From the NCBI RefSeq assembly GCF_007556595.1, contig NZ_VJNB01000011.1:30624-94623 (forward strand): a stretch of 64,000 nucleotides of DNA, written 5' to 3'. This stretch comes from Tepidimonas alkaliphilus (GTDB taxonomy: Bacteria; Pseudomonadota; Gammaproteobacteria; Burkholderiales; Burkholderiaceae_C). Made by a program: the position numbers and the translations under genes. This document shows positions 33,988 to 44,146 of this stretch, one piece after another. Position 1 is the first letter of the stretch; each line of letters begins with the position of its first letter. The notes under the pieces were generated by a model. It had not been told where the DNA came from and did no database searches. It saw only the letters and a list, made by a program, of their open reading frames with translations.

Positions 33988-35505
33988 TTACGGTCGCACC
34001 AGCACCCACTGCGCCCATTCGCCGCGGCGGATCAGTACCGTCACGGCGCGGCCTTTGGGCCAGCCGCCGGCAATGCGCTCGAAGTCGGCCACGCTGGCCA
34101 CCGGCTGGTTGCCCAGCCCAACGATGACGTCGTCGGGCCGCAGGCCGGCGGCGGCGGCCGGGCCACTCACCTCCACCACGCGCACGCCGCCGCTGACCTT
34201 GAGCTCGCGCCGCTCGGCGGCGGTCAGTTCGCGCACCGTCAGGCCCAGCGGGCCGGCCTTGGCCGGCTCGGGCCGGCTGGCGGCGGCGGTCTGCTCCTCT
34301 TCGAAGGCGCCCACCGTCACGGTGAGCGTGCGGGTGGCGCCGCGGCGCCAGACTTCCACTTTGGCCTGCGTGCCGGGACGGGTGTTGCCGACGATGCGCG
34401 GCAGATCGACCGACTTGTCGATCGGTTTGCCATCAAAGCGCAGGATGATGTCGCCCGGCTCCAGGCCGGCCTTGGCCGCCGGCGACCCCTCCTCGACGCC
34501 GCGCACCAGCGCGCCGCCGGCCTGCGGCAAGCCCAGCGACTCCGCCAGCTCCTTGTCCACCGGCTCGATGGCCACGCCGATGCGCCCGCGCGTGACCTTG
34601 CCGTGCGCCTTGAGCTGCTCGGCCACGCGCACCGCCTCGTCGATCGGGATGGCGAAGCTGATGCCCATGAAGCCGCCGGAGCGCGAGTAGATCTGGCTGT
34701 TGATGCCGACCACTTCGCCGCGCATGTTGATCAGCGGCCCGCCGGAGTTGCCGGGGTTGATCGCCACGTCGGTCTGGATGAACGGCAGGAAGTCGCCGGT
34801 CTCGCGCTGCTTGGCGCTGACGATGCCGGCGGTGACGGTGTTGTCCAGCCCGAACGGCGAGCCGATCGCCATCACCCACTCGCCGACCTTGAGCCGCTCC
34901 ACATCGCCGATGCGCACGGGCTTCAAGCCCGTGGCGTCGATTTTGACCAGCGCGACGTCGGTGCGCTTGTCGGCGCCGACCACGCGGGCTTTGAACTCGC
35001 GCTTGTCCGGCAGCGTCACGATCACCTCGTCGGCGCTTTCGACCACGTGCGCGTTGGTCATGATGTAGCCATCGGCGCTATAGACGAAGCCGGAGCCCAC
35101 GCCACGCTGGCGACGCTGGCCGCGCTCGTCATCGTCGCGCGGCGCCGGTCCGCGCGGCGCCGCGCCCGGCGGCAGCGGAATGCCGAAGCGGCGGAAAAAT
35201 TCCAGCATCTGCTCTTCGGGCGAGCCCGGCTGGGGGCGGGCGCTGGAGACGCGCTCCACCGTGCGGATGTTGACCACCGAGGGACCGACCTCCTCCACCA
35301 GCACGGTGAAATCCGGCAAGCCGGTCATGCGCGCCGGGGCATTCGAAGCGCCGCTGGCGGCAGGCGGATTGCCCATCGCCAACGCGGGTTGCGCACCCAC
35401 GCGCGGCTGCACCGCGGCCCAGACCAAGGCGGCGCAGGCAGCCAGCGAAAGGCCGAACCAAGCCCAACGACGCGCGGGGCGGTGGCGGCGGTCAAGCTCG
35501 GACAT
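33988..35505 (-). CDS. DegP/MucD-type periplasmic serine protease (Do family)
   Basis: A 505-residue HtrA-type protease that degrades misfolded envelope proteins. It has an N-terminal signal/anchor helix (about residues 17-38), a trypsin-like domain with catalytic His in YIMTNAHVVESADE, Asp in RTDVALVKID and Ser in AINPGNSGGPLINMRG, and two PDZ domains. It lies downstream of rpoE-rseA-rseB as mucD does after algU-mucAB, so RpoE control is likely. A GGAG ribosome site supports ATG 35505. Confidence 0.94.
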   Translation of the reverse strand: MSELDRRHRPARRWAWFGLSLAACAALVWAAVQPRVGAQPALAMGNPPAASGASNAPARMTGLPDFTVLVEEVGPSVVNIRTVERVSSARPQPGSPEEQMLEFFRRFGIPLPPGAAPRGPAPRDDDERGQRRQRGVGSGFVYSADGYIMTNAHVVESADEVIVTLPDKREFKARVVGADKRTDVALVKIDATGLKPVRIGDVERLKVGEWVMAIGSPFGLDNTVTAGIVSAKQRETGDFLPFIQTDVAINPGNSGGPLINMRGEVVGINSQIYSRSGGFMGISFAIPIDEAVRVAEQLKAHGKVTRGRIGVAIEPVDKELAESLGLPQAGGALVRGVEEGSPAAKAGLEPGDIILRFDGKPIDKSVDLPRIVGNTRPGTQAKVEVWRRGATRTLTVTVGAFEEEQTAAASRPEPAKAGPLGLTVRELTAAERRELKVSGGVRVVEVSGPAAAAGLRPDDVIVGLGNQPVASVADFERIAGGWPKGRAVTVLIRRGEWAQWVLVRP

Positions 35506-35572
35506 GGCTGGATGCTCCTGCAAAAACACCGATCAAACCTGAAAGTGGGGTTGCGACCAGGGATCTCAAGGC

Positions 35573-36604
35573 TTACGGTTGAGCGCGCTCCACGCCCGCC
35601 AGCAAGCGCTCCAGCGTCGCGGCGGGCACCTCGCCGATGGCCAGCACAGCATGCTCGCCCAGCTTGCCGGCGCGCACCTGCATGGCGCCCGAGGCGCGCG
35701 GATTGGCGTGCGGGGGCTCGCCGCCCCCCAGAAACAGCGAGACCGAGGCCAAGCCATCGGAGACGACGCACTGCAACGGCGGACGCCCACGACCCGCCTC
35801 AGCCTCCCGCTGCCAACAACCCACCAGCTGAAACCCAGGCACAGAAGATACCCAACGCCAGCCTAACGCTTGCGGGTTCGTTTTTACCCGCTGGGGCCGC
35901 AGCGTGCGCCAGCCGCGCGTATCTTCCATTTGCCGCAGCAATCCTTCCACCTTCAGTGGGGCGTCGAGTTGCACCTCGGTGTAGGCCATTTGCTCCAGCA
36001 CTTGCTGCCCCGCGCCCAAGGTTTGCATCTTCAGCGCCAGCCCGGTGCGCAGCTCCGACCACAGCCGATAGCCATAGCGCCAGCCATCGCGCGGGACAAA
36101 CTCCACCACCCACGCCTCCAACCCCGCCACGCGTTCGCGCCCACGCAATTCGGCGCGATAGTGCTCATCGACCTTGACGCCGGGCACCTTGACCGGCCCC
36201 GGAAACAGCCGCAGGGTTTCACGCCGCTCGCGCAGCACCGTTTGCTGCTGCGGCCACAAGGTCAACACTTCATCGTCTAAGCGCCACGTCACGCGCGCTG
36301 GGCCGCTTAAGTTTTCGATGCGCTCGACCTGCCGCTGACCGTCGCACGCATGCACCACGCGCGCCGACACCACATCGTCGCCGCGCGTGACCACAAAGGT
36401 GCCACTGTAGGCGCGCGCACGCGTGGCCTCATGCAGCCGCTCGATCCAGCCCTGCACGGACAGGTTTGGGGCGACGGGCTCGGCGGCGCGGGCCAGCGCG
36501 GCCATCGCCAGCGCCGCAATCAGCGCCGCAGCCCAGCGCGCCCACCACCATCCGCATCCGCTGGAGGCCATCGCGCGACACCGGGCTTCAGAGGCCAGCG
36601 CCAT
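35573..36604 (-). CDS. rseB: Sigma-E regulatory protein RseB/MucB
   Basis: RseB is a periplasmic protein that binds the anti-sigma factor RseA, protects it from DegS, and senses mislocalised lipoproteins or LPS. The 343-residue protein has a signal peptide ending near ALARA and the MucB/RseB lipoprotein-like domain (ATRARAYSGTFVVTRGDDVV, GYRLWSELRTGLALKMQTL). Its ATG shares the last base of the rseA stop (TGATG), so expression is coupled. Confidence 0.93.
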   Translation of the reverse strand: MALASEARCRAMASSGCGWWWARWAAALIAALAMAALARAAEPVAPNLSVQGWIERLHEATRARAYSGTFVVTRGDDVVSARVVHACDGQRQVERIENLSGPARVTWRLDDEVLTLWPQQQTVLRERRETLRLFPGPVKVPGVKVDEHYRAELRGRERVAGLEAWVVEFVPRDGWRYGYRLWSELRTGLALKMQTLGAGQQVLEQMAYTEVQLDAPLKVEGLLRQMEDTRGWRTLRPQRVKTNPQALGWRWVSSVPGFQLVGCWQREAEAGRGRPPLQCVVSDGLASVSLFLGGGEPPHANPRASGAMQVRAGKLGEHAVLAIGEVPAATLERLLAGVERAQP

Positions 36605-37212
36605 CACCGCCCCGGCGCCTCGTAAGCCACGGTTCGCAAGAAGCCCGCTGGCGCGTTCAGCGCCGAGGCGTGCCCCCACGAGCGATGGGCCGCCACCAGT
36701 TCCTCCAGCTGCGGGTCGCGCGCGCCGCCAGCGACACCGCCCGCTGCCGGCGCCGTCGCTGGCAAGGGCGTCGCTGCCCATTGGGCATCGTGGCCCCCCA
36801 AGCCCGCCGTCTGCCAAGCCGCCAGAGCGACCAGTCCCACGGCCGCCGCCACCGCTGCTGCCATGCCCCAGCGCTGCCATGGCCCATTAGCGGCGCGCGG
36901 CGCCGGACGCACGGGCCAGCGCACCGGCTGCGCCGGGGCGTGCGGCTGCGCGCGCACCTGCGCCATCACGGCTTGCACGAACGCCGGATCGGCGCCTTGC
37001 GGTCGTGCGGCCTCTTGCGCGCGCAGCGCCTCACCGATGCAGCGGTAAACGTCCCACGCCGCGTCGCGCTGCGCCGCATCGTCGTCGGCCAGCAAGAAAT
37101 CCAATTCGTGCGGCGCGCACTCCCCGTCGAAAAGGGCCGACCAGCCCGCGCGCCGCCCCGCTGCGGCCTGGCGGGCTGTTGCGGTTGAGGAGGTAATGTC
37201 CTTGATGTCCAT
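36604..37212 (-). CDS. rseA: Anti-sigma-E factor RseA/MucA
   Basis: RseA is a single-pass inner-membrane protein whose cytoplasmic domain holds RpoE inactive until envelope stress triggers its proteolysis. The 202-residue protein starts with an anti-sigma domain (SALFDGECAPHELDFLLADD, WDVYRCIGEALR), has one membrane helix at about 115-134, and a periplasmic tail that should contact RseB. It lies between rpoE and rseB. Confidence 0.92.
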   Translation of the reverse strand: MDIKDITSSTATARQAAAGRRAGWSALFDGECAPHELDFLLADDDAAQRDAAWDVYRCIGEALRAQEAARPQGADPAFVQAVMAQVRAQPHAPAQPVRWPVRPAPRAANGPWQRWGMAAAVAAAVGLVALAAWQTAGLGGHDAQWAATPLPATAPAAGGVAGGARDPQLEELVAAHRSWGHASALNAPAGFLRTVAYEAPGR

Positions 37213-37253
37213 CGTCGTTGGCTCACTGTGCCTGATTGCGTGCGCGGCCACCC

Positions 37254-37892
37254 TCACCAGCGCTTGCCGGACTGGCGCTCCAGCAGCGGCTTGATGCGCG
37301 CCGAGATGGCTTCCCGCGCCCGAAAAATCCGCGAGCGCACGGTGCCGATGGGGCAGTCCAACGCCTGCGCAATTTCTTCATAGCTCAAGCCGTCGATTTC
37401 TCGCAGCGTGATAGCCTGCGCGAGTTCGGTTGGCAGCGCTTCCACCGCCGCCTGCACCGCCTGCGCGATTTCTTTGCTGGCCAACACCGCATCGGGCGTC
37501 TCGGCGTCGGCCATCTGGGCCATTAGTTCCTGCTCGGGGTGGGAAGTTTCGTCGCCCTCCTCGCCCGTTTGCAGCGCGCTCATCGTCACGATGGGGTCGC
37601 GCTTGAGCTCTTGCAGCGCCTTCTTGGCGGTGTTGACCGCGATGCGGTACAGCCAGGTGTAAAACTGCGCATCGCCGCGAAATTGCGGCAGCGCGCGCCA
37701 AGCCCGCACGAAGGTCTCTTGGGCCAGGTCTTGCACCAAGTCACTGTCGCGCACCAGACGGCCTATGAGGCGCTCCACCCGCCGTTGGTATTTGACGACC
37801 AGCAGCTCAAACGCGCGCGTATCCCCCGCCAGCGCCCGCTGCACCAGCAGGGCGTCGGCTTGCGCGGAAGAGCGTGCGTTGGGTTCCGTCAT
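37254..37892 (-). CDS. rpoE: RNA polymerase sigma factor RpoE/AlgU
   Basis: An ECF sigma factor for the envelope-stress response. The 212-residue protein has region 2 (DLVQDLAQETFVRAWRALPQ, WLYRIAVNTAKK) and region 4 (IDGLSYEEIAQALDCPIGTV). The ATG at 37892 overlaps the stop of the small membrane-protein gene by four bases. It heads the rpoE-rseA-rseB-protease group and is fused transcriptionally with the fab genes upstream. Confidence 0.97.
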   Translation of the reverse strand: MTEPNARSSAQADALLVQRALAGDTRAFELLVVKYQRRVERLIGRLVRDSDLVQDLAQETFVRAWRALPQFRGDAQFYTWLYRIAVNTAKKALQELKRDPIVTMSALQTGEEGDETSHPEQELMAQMADAETPDAVLASKEIAQAVQAAVEALPTELAQAITLREIDGLSYEEIAQALDCPIGTVRSRIFRAREAISARIKPLLERQSGKRW

Positions 37893-38365
37893 GGCCTCAA
37901 ACGTGGCCCGACTATAGCGGATGGCGTTGAAGGGGCAGCTTGCTGCAAGGCGCGCTTGAGCTCGCGCGCTTGCGGCCCAGCAACGCACCACCACCAGCGC
38001 TGCGCTCCATCGTGCTGGGTTTGCGCCTGCAGCAACAACCCCCACGGGGTGCGCAGCCGCACGGCCACATCGCTTAAAGGCACCGGCCCCCGCCGATCAG
38101 GCGGCTGCCAGAACCACTCGGTGGCGCCATGCTCGCAGCGCCAAACCCACCAACCTACAGGCCATGACCGGCGTCGCAGCCAACCGACCCAAGCCAGCCA
38201 GACCACGCACGCAGCCGTACCGAACCACCAGGCGGGCGGCAGGTCGGGGCGGTGCCACGCCCACATGGCCTGCACGAGCGCGGCCGCCGCGGCGGCTGCC
38301 GCCAACCCAATCAACGGCACCGGCTGCACCGGGCAGCTCAAACCGCCCTGGGGACTTTCAGCCAT
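37889..38365 (-). CDS. Small two-helix membrane protein, possibly YgfX/CptA-like
   Basis: A 158-residue protein very rich in tryptophan, with two predicted membrane helices (about 17-37 and 45-63) and a beta-rich soluble part ending WWWCVAGPQARELKRALQQA. This layout resembles YgfX (CptA), the partner of SdhE in enterobacteria, but similarity is by topology only and I would not assign it firmly. Its ATG shares one base with the fabF stop and its stop overlaps the rpoE ATG by four bases, so it is translated in lockstep with both. It could be an unrelated protein specific to Burkholderiales. Confidence 0.6.
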   Translation of the reverse strand: MAESPQGGLSCPVQPVPLIGLAAAAAAAALVQAMWAWHRPDLPPAWWFGTAACVVWLAWVGWLRRRSWPVGWWVWRCEHGATEWFWQPPDRRGPVPLSDVAVRLRTPWGLLLQAQTQHDGAQRWWWCVAGPQARELKRALQQAAPSTPSAIVGPRLRP

Positions 38366-39615
38366 CAGCCGCCGTAGCGTCGAAACACCAGCGAGCCGTT
38401 GGTGCCGCCAAAACCAAAATTGTTCTTCAACGCCACGCGGATACGGGCCGGACGCGCGGTGTGCGCGCAATAGTCCAGGTCGCATTCAGGATCAGGGCGA
38501 TCCAAGTTGATGGTTGGGGGAATGACCTGGTGGTGCACCGCCAACACCGTAAAGACGCTCTCCAGCCCGCCAGCGCCGCCCAGCAGATGCCCGGTCATGG
38601 ATTTGGTCGAGCTGACCACCAGACGGTACGCCTGCTCGCCCAACGCCGCTTTGATGGCCTGGGTCTCGTTGACGTCGCCCAGCGGCGTGGAAGTGCCGTG
38701 GGCGTTGAGGTAATCGACCTCATCGGCGTTGACGCCCGCATCGCGCAACGCGTTGAGCATGGCGCGCCGGGGCCCGTCCATGTTCGGCGCGGTCATGTGA
38801 CCGGCGTCGGCGCTCATGCCAAAGCCGGCCAGCTCCGCGTAGATGCGCGCCCCGCGGGCGCGCGCGTGCTCTTCGGCCTCCAGCACCAGGATACCGGCCC
38901 CTTCGCCGAGCACGAAACCGTCGCGATCGGCGTCGAACGGGCGCGAGGCCGCCTGCGGCGCGTCGTTGCGCGTGGACAGCGCCCGCATGGCGGCAAAGCC
39001 GCCGATGCCCAGCGGCGAGACCGTGGCTTCTGCGCCGCCAGCGATGACCACGTCGGCGTCGCCGTGCTGAATCAGGCGCGCGCCTTCGCCGATGCAGTGC
39101 AGGCCGGTGGTGCAGGCCGTCACCACCGCCAGGTTGGGCCCCTTGAAGCCGTAGCGCATCGAGACGTGTCCAGCCACCATGTTGATGATGGAAGCCGGCA
39201 CGAAAAACGGCGAGATGCGCCGCGGCCCGCGCGTGGTCAGCTCGGTGTGCATCGCCTCGATCAGCGGCAGCCCTCCGATGCCGGAGCCGATCACGCAGCC
39301 GATGCGGCAGGCTTGCTCCTCGGTCAGCGCTTCACCCGTTGGCAAGCCAGCGTCGCTGATGGCCTGATGCGCCGCGGCCATCCCATAGTGGATGAAGGTA
39401 TCCATCGTGCGCGCTTCTTTGGCCGGCAAGTAAGCGCCGACGTCGAAGTTGCGCACTTCCCCGGCGATCTGGCAGGCCAGGCTGCTGGCGTCGAACTTGG
39501 AGATGCGGTCGATGCCGCTGCGGCCCGCCAACAGGTTGGTCCAAGCTTCCTCGACCGTGTTGCCCACAGGGCTGACGCAGCCCAGGCCGGTCACGACGAC
39601 ACGGCGGCGATCCAT
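38365..39615 (-). CDS. fabF: 3-oxoacyl-ACP synthase II (FabF)
   Basis: FabF elongates acyl-ACP by condensation with malonyl-ACP. The 416-residue protein has the catalytic cysteine in [17 protein letters not shown], the histidines in [14 protein letters not shown] and [16 protein letters not shown], and the C-terminal [14 protein letters not shown]. It lies 9 bases downstream of acpP, its carrier protein. Length is typical. Confidence 0.97.
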   Translation of the reverse strand: MDRRRVVVTGLGCVSPVGNTVEEAWTNLLAGRSGIDRISKFDASSLACQIAGEVRNFDVGAYLPAKEARTMDTFIHYGMAAAHQAISDAGLPTGEALTEEQACRIGCVIGSGIGGLPLIEAMHTELTTRGPRRISPFFVPASIINMVAGHVSMRYGFKGPNLAVVTACTTGLHCIGEGARLIQHGDADVVIAGGAEATVSPLGIGGFAAMRALSTRNDAPQAASRPFDADRDGFVLGEGAGILVLEAEEHARARGARIYAELAGFGMSADAGHMTAPNMDGPRRAMLNALRDAGVNADEVDYLNAHGTSTPLGDVNETQAIKAALGEQAYRLVVSSTKSMTGHLLGGAGGLESVFTVLAVHHQVIPPTINLDRPDPECDLDYCAHTARPARIRVALKNNFGFGGTNGSLVFRRYGG

Positions 39616-39624
39616 CGCAGCGGC

Positions 39625-39957
<333 letters not shown>

Positions 39958-40707
39958 TTAGGCCATGAACATGCCGCCGTTGACGTGCAGTTCCTGCCCG
40001 GTGATGTAGCCAGCTTGAGGACTGGCCAAAAACGCCACCGCGTGCGCCACGTCAGCGGGCTTGCCCAAATGGCCCAGCGGAATCTGCGCCAGCAGCGCCT
40101 GCTGCTGCTCCGGGGGGAGGCTGGCGGTCATGTCGGTCTCGATGAAGCCCGGCGCCACGCAGTTGACGGTGATGCGCCGGCTGCCAAGCTCGCGCGCCAG
40201 CGCGCGCGTCATGCCGGCCAGCCCCGCCTTGGCAGCGGCGTAGTTGGCCTGGCCGGGGTTGCCGGCGGCGCCGACGACGCTGGTGATGTTGACGATGCGG
40301 CCATAGCGCTGCTTCATCATCGGGCGGATGGCGGCGCGACACAGGCGAAACACCGCCTTGAGGTTGGTGTCGAGCACCGCGTCCCAGTCCTCGTCCTTCA
40401 TCCGCATGGCCAGCGTGTCGCGCGTGATGCCGGCGTTGTTGACGAGGATGTGCAGCGCGCCGAACTCCTTGACCAGTGCCTCCACCAGCCCCTCGGCGGC
40501 CGGGCCGTCGTTGACGTCGAGCCGCACGCCGCGGCAGCCCGGGAAGGCGGCCAGCGCCTGCGTGATGCGCTGCGCGCCGTCGTCGGTGGTGGCGGTGCCC
40601 ACCACGCGCACGCCGCGCGCGGCCAGCTCGCGTGCGATGGCCGCGCCGATGCCGCGCGTGGCGCCGGTGACCAGCGCGACCTGACCTTCGAACGTAGATT
40701 CAGACAT
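39958..40707 (-). CDS. fabG: 3-oxoacyl-ACP reductase (FabG)
   Basis: FabG reduces 3-ketoacyl-ACP with NADPH. The 249-residue short-chain dehydrogenase has the cofactor motif VTGATRGIGAAIARELA, NNAGITRDTLAMRM, and the catalytic Ser-Tyr-Lys in NITSVVGAAGNPGQANYAAAK. It follows fabD by 43 bases and precedes acpP. Confidence 0.97.
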   Translation of the reverse strand: MSESTFEGQVALVTGATRGIGAAIARELAARGVRVVGTATTDDGAQRITQALAAFPGCRGVRLDVNDGPAAEGLVEALVKEFGALHILVNNAGITRDTLAMRMKDEDWDAVLDTNLKAVFRLCRAAIRPMMKQRYGRIVNITSVVGAAGNPGQANYAAAKAGLAGMTRALARELGSRRITVNCVAPGFIETDMTASLPPEQQQALLAQIPLGHLGKPADVAHAVAFLASPQAGYITGQELHVNGGMFMA

Positions 40708-40750
40708 GGGCGAACGTTCTCGCAGAGGTTCGATCGGAGGAAGGATGGGG

Positions 40751-41704
40751 TCAGGCCGCCAGCAGCGCCTTGACCTCGCTCAAGGTGGCCGGGTCGTAGA
40801 GCGCCGCAGCCTCGGCATCCGGCGCGATGCGCTTGGTCAGCCCGAGCAGCACCTTGCCCGGGCCGCACTCGACGATGGCCTGCGCGCCGCGCGCGCGCAG
40901 CGCCTGCACGCACTCCACCCAGCGCACCGGGCCGGCGGCCTGGCGCACCAGCGCGTCGCGGATGCGCGCCGGGTCGGTCTCCACCGCCACGTCGATGTTG
41001 TTGACGACCGGGATCGCCGGGGCCCGGAGCTCCACCTCGGCCAGCGCCGCGCGCAGCGCCTCGGCCGCCGGGCGCATCAGGCTGGAGTGAAACGGCGCCG
41101 ACACCGGCAGCGGCAACGCGCGCTTGGCGCCGCGCGCCTTGAGCACCTCGCAGGCCTTGTCCACCGCGGCCCTGGAGCCGGCGATCACGGTCTGCGCCGG
41201 GTCGTTGAAGTTGACCGCCTCGACGATCTCGCCACTGTCCGGCGCAAACGCAGCCTGCGCCTCGGCGCAGCCGGCGCGCACGGCGTCGGCATCCAGCCCC
41301 AGGATGGCGGCCATCGCCCCGGCGCCCACCGGCACCGCCTGCTGCATGGCCTGCGCGCGCAGCCGCACCAACGGCGCGGCCTGCGCCAGCGTCAGCGCCC
41401 CCGCCGCCACCAACGCCGAGTATTCGCCCAGCGAATGGCCGGCCACGGCAATGGGGTCCGAGCCGCCTTCGGCCTTCCAGACGCGCCAGGCTGCCACACC
41501 GGCCACCAGCATCACCGGCTGCGTGTTGGTGGTCAGCGCCAGCGCCTCCTTCGGCCCCTCGTGGATCAGGCGGCCCAGGTCTTCGCCGAGCGCATCGGAG
41601 GCTTCCTGCAGCGTGGCGCGCACCACCGGGTGGTCGCCCCAGGCGTCGAGCATGCCGACCGACTGCGAACCCTGACCAGGAAAGACAAACGCAAACCTCT
41701 TCAA
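40751..41704 (-). CDS. fabD: Malonyl-CoA:ACP transacylase (FabD)
   Basis: FabD transfers malonyl groups from CoA to ACP. The 317-residue protein has FVFPGQGSQSVGM, the active serine in AVAGHSLGEYSALVAAG, and the histidine in VSAPFHSSLM. The start appears to be a TTG at 41704 (encoding MKRFAFVFPGQG), supported by GGAGG eight bases upstream; no ATG exists near the conserved N-terminus. This weak start codon may lower FabD output relative to FabH and FabG. Confidence 0.95.
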   Translation of the reverse strand: MKRFAFVFPGQGSQSVGMLDAWGDHPVVRATLQEASDALGEDLGRLIHEGPKEALALTTNTQPVMLVAGVAAWRVWKAEGGSDPIAVAGHSLGEYSALVAAGALTLAQAAPLVRLRAQAMQQAVPVGAGAMAAILGLDADAVRAGCAEAQAAFAPDSGEIVEAVNFNDPAQTVIAGSRAAVDKACEVLKARGAKRALPLPVSAPFHSSLMRPAAEALRAALAEVELRAPAIPVVNNIDVAVETDPARIRDALVRQAAGPVRWVECVQALRARGAQAIVECGPGKVLLGLTKRIAPDAEAAALYDPATLSEVKALLAA

Positions 41705-41735
41705 AGGGGCTTCCTCCAGATTTTTGATCTTCGCC

Positions 41736-42755
41736 TCAGTAACGCACCAGCGCCGAGCCCCAAGTGAAACCGCCGCCGACGCCTTCCAGCAGCAGCAGCT
41801 GTCCCGGTTGAATCCAACCCGCGCGCACTGCGTGATCCAAAGCCAGCGGGATCGACGCCGCCGACGTGTTGCCGTGCTGATCGACGGTGACAACAACCCG
41901 CTCCAGTGGCAGCTTGAGTTTGCGCGCCGTGCTGTACATGATGCGGATGTTGGCCTGGTGCGGGATCAGCCAATCGACGTCGGCCTCGGCCTTGCCGGCC
42001 TTGGCCAGCGCGGCGCGCGCGGTCTCCTCCAACACGCCGACGGCCAACTTGAACACCGCCTGCCCGTCCATGCGCAGCAGCGGCTCGCCCAGCACCTGGC
42101 CGCCAGCCACCGTGCCGGGCACGCACAGGATGCCGGTGTGGCGGCCATCGGCATGGATGTCGGTGGCCAGCACGCCGGGGCCGGCGCCGTCGTGCTCGAC
42201 AGCCTCCAGCACCACCGCGCCGGCGCCGTCACCGAACAGCACGCACGTGGTGCGGTCGTCGAAGTTGAGGATGCGGGAAAACACTTCCGCGCCTACCACC
42301 AGCGCGCGGCGCGCCCCGCCCGTGCGGATCAGCGCATCGGCCACCGTCAGCGCGTAAATAAAGCCGGTGCACACCGCTTGCACGTCCAACGCCGCGGCCC
42401 CAATCGGCCCCTGACCGCCAGCAGCCAGCGCCGCCTCGTGCAGCTTGCGCTGCAAGATGGTGGCGGTGGACGGAAAGACCATGTCCGGGGTGGAGGTCGC
42501 CAAGACGATCAAATCCACCTCATGCGGCTGGCGGCCGGCGGCGGCCAGCGCCTTGAGGCTGGCTTGCAGCGCCAGGTCGCTGGCCATCTCGCCGTCGGCG
42601 GCGAAGTGGCGCGCGCGGATGCCGGTGCGCTCAACGATCCAGGCGTCGCTGGTCTGCAGCCCGCGCTGCGCCAGCAGCGCGGCCATCTCGTCGTTGGTCA
42701 GACGGCGCGCTGGCAGGTGGCCGCCCGTGCCGGTGATGCGAGCATAGAGAGGCAT
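41736..42755 (-). CDS. fabH: 3-oxoacyl-ACP synthase III (FabH)
   Basis: FabH starts fatty acid synthesis by condensing acetyl-CoA with malonyl-ACP. The 339-residue protein has the catalytic cysteine in [18 protein letters not shown], the histidine in [11 protein letters not shown] and asparagine in [15 protein letters not shown], and the C-terminal [15 protein letters not shown]. It lies between plsX and fabD. Confidence 0.97.
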   Translation of the reverse strand: MPLYARITGTGGHLPARRLTNDEMAALLAQRGLQTSDAWIVERTGIRARHFAADGEMASDLALQASLKALAAAGRQPHEVDLIVLATSTPDMVFPSTATILQRKLHEAALAAGGQGPIGAAALDVQAVCTGFIYALTVADALIRTGGARRALVVGAEVFSRILNFDDRTTCVLFGDGAGAVVLEAVEHDGAGPGVLATDIHADGRHTGILCVPGTVAGGQVLGEPLLRMDGQAVFKLAVGVLEETARAALAKAGKAEADVDWLIPHQANIRIMYSTARKLKLPLERVVVTVDQHGNTSAASIPLALDHAVRAGWIQPGQLLLLEGVGGGFTWGSALVRY

Positions 42756-42783
42756 CGATCGCTATCCGCAAGCTTGGGTCATC

Positions 42784-43818
42784 TTAAGAGGGCGCCGCCT
42801 CCCTCAGCCACGGGGCGGCCTGCGCGATGCCGGCGCGCACCCGCTGCAACAGCTGGGCGCGCGCCGCATCATACGCACGCGCCAGCGCCTGCTCGAACGC
42901 GAAGGCATCCGCCGAGCCATGGCTTTTGAACACCAACCCGCGCAAGCCCAGCAGCGCCGCGCCGTTGTAGCGCCGGTGGTCAACGCGCCGCTTGAAGCGG
43001 CGCAGCACCGGCAACGCCAACAGGGCCACGAGACGGCTGTAGGCGCTGCGCTCAAACTCCTCGCGCAACAAAGAGCCCACCATCGCCGCAAGGCCCTCGC
43101 TGGTTTTGAGCGCCACGTTGCCAACGAAGCCGTCGCAGACGACGATGTCGGTGGTGCCTTTGAAGATGTCGTTGCCTTCGACGTTGCCGTAAAAGTGGAG
43201 GTCGCCGCGCGCCGCCGCTTCGCGCAGCAGCTGGCCTGCGCGCTTGATCACCTCATTGCCTTTGATGACCTCTTCGCCGATGTTGAGCAAGCCAACGCTG
43301 GGCCGGGCGCGCTCGGTGGTGGCGGCCACCAAGGCGGAGCCCATCAAGGCAAACTGCAGCAGATGCTGCGCCGTGCAATCCACGTTGGCGCCCAGGTCCA
43401 GCATGGTGGTGGCCCCGCCCGTCACGTTGGGAATTTGCGTGGCGATGGCCGGGCGCTCAATACCATCCAGCGTTTTGAGCACGTAGCGCGCGATCGCCAT
43501 CAGCGCGCCGGTGTTGCCGGCGGACACCGCCGCGTCGGCCCGGCCGTCGCGCACCTGCTCGATGGCCACGCGCATGGAGGAATCGCGCTTGCGCCGCAGC
43601 GCCACTTCGACGGGGTCGTCCATGGCGACGACTTCGGTCGCCTCGATCACCAAGCAGCGCTCGCTGCGCAAAGACGCAGGACGACTCTGCAGCGCCTCGG
43701 CGCGCCCAACCAGCAACAGCTGCGCGTCAGCGTGTCGCTCCAGGAAAGCCGCACAGGCCGGCAGCGTGACCGCCGGCCCGTGATCGCCCCCCATGCAATC
43801 GACGGCGATGCGAACCAC
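42784..43818 (-). CDS. plsX: Phosphate acyltransferase PlsX
   Basis: PlsX makes acyl-phosphate from acyl-ACP for phospholipid synthesis. The 344-residue protein has the signature [13 protein letters not shown] at its N-terminus, [17 protein letters not shown], and [18 protein letters not shown] prefer a GTG at 43818 because homology begins there, although no strong ribosome site is visible. A TTG at 43824 or a TTG at 43872 overlapping the rpmF stop are alternatives. It is co-oriented with rpmF and fabH. Confidence 0.95.
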   Translation of the reverse strand: MVRIAVDCMGGDHGPAVTLPACAAFLERHADAQLLLVGRAEALQSRPASLRSERCLVIEATEVVAMDDPVEVALRRKRDSSMRVAIEQVRDGRADAAVSAGNTGALMAIARYVLKTLDGIERPAIATQIPNVTGGATTMLDLGANVDCTAQHLLQFALMGSALVAATTERARPSVGLLNIGEEVIKGNEVIKRAGQLLREAAARGDLHFYGNVEGNDIFKGTTDIVVCDGFVGNVALKTSEGLAAMVGSLLREEFERSAYSRLVALLALPVLRRFKRRVDHRRYNGAALLGLRGLVFKSHGSADAFAFEQALARAYDAARAQLLQRVRAGIAQAAPWLREAAPS

Positions 43819-43868
43819 AGCCAATACAAAAGGCGGGCGCGCGCCGTCGCTCGCGCCCGCAGCTTGGG

Positions 43869-44051
43869 TCAATTGCCCGACTTGGGCTTGAAGATCTGAC
43901 GACCGCGGTAAAAACCGTTGGGGCTGATGTGGTGGCGCAGGTGCACCTCACCCGTGGTGGGCTCCACCGCAAGACCGGGAACCGAAAGCGCCTGGTGTGA
44001 GCGGTGCATGCCGCGCTTGGATGGCGATTTCTTGTTTTGCTGGACAGCCAT
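43869..44051 (-). CDS. rpmF: 50S ribosomal protein L32
   Basis: L32 is a small basic protein of the large ribosomal subunit. The 60-residue product [19 protein letters not shown] has the typical N-terminus and the motif [14 protein letters not shown]. The zinc-binding cysteines found in some L32 proteins are absent. ATG 44051 follows AGGAG. The yceD-rpmF-plsX order is standard. Confidence 0.97.
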   Translation of the reverse strand: MAVQQNKKSPSKRGMHRSHQALSVPGLAVEPTTGEVHLRHHISPNGFYRGRQIFKPKSGN

Positions 44052-44090
44052 GACGGGCTCCTGATTGGGCTTAGAGCAAAGAAACTCTTG

Positions 44091-44096
44091 ATTATA
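44091..44096 (-). promoter_or_regulatory. Possible -10 box of rpmF
   Basis: A perfect TATAAT on the minus strand 40 bases before rpmF, in the 95-bp AT-richer gap after yceD. No good -35 hexamer is found at 16-18 bases, so the promoter is tentative. Confidence 0.4.
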
Positions 44097-44146
44097 GCTT
44101 GCGCAAAGCTTAAGGAGGTGAACAGACAGTTCAGCCAAACGCTGGA

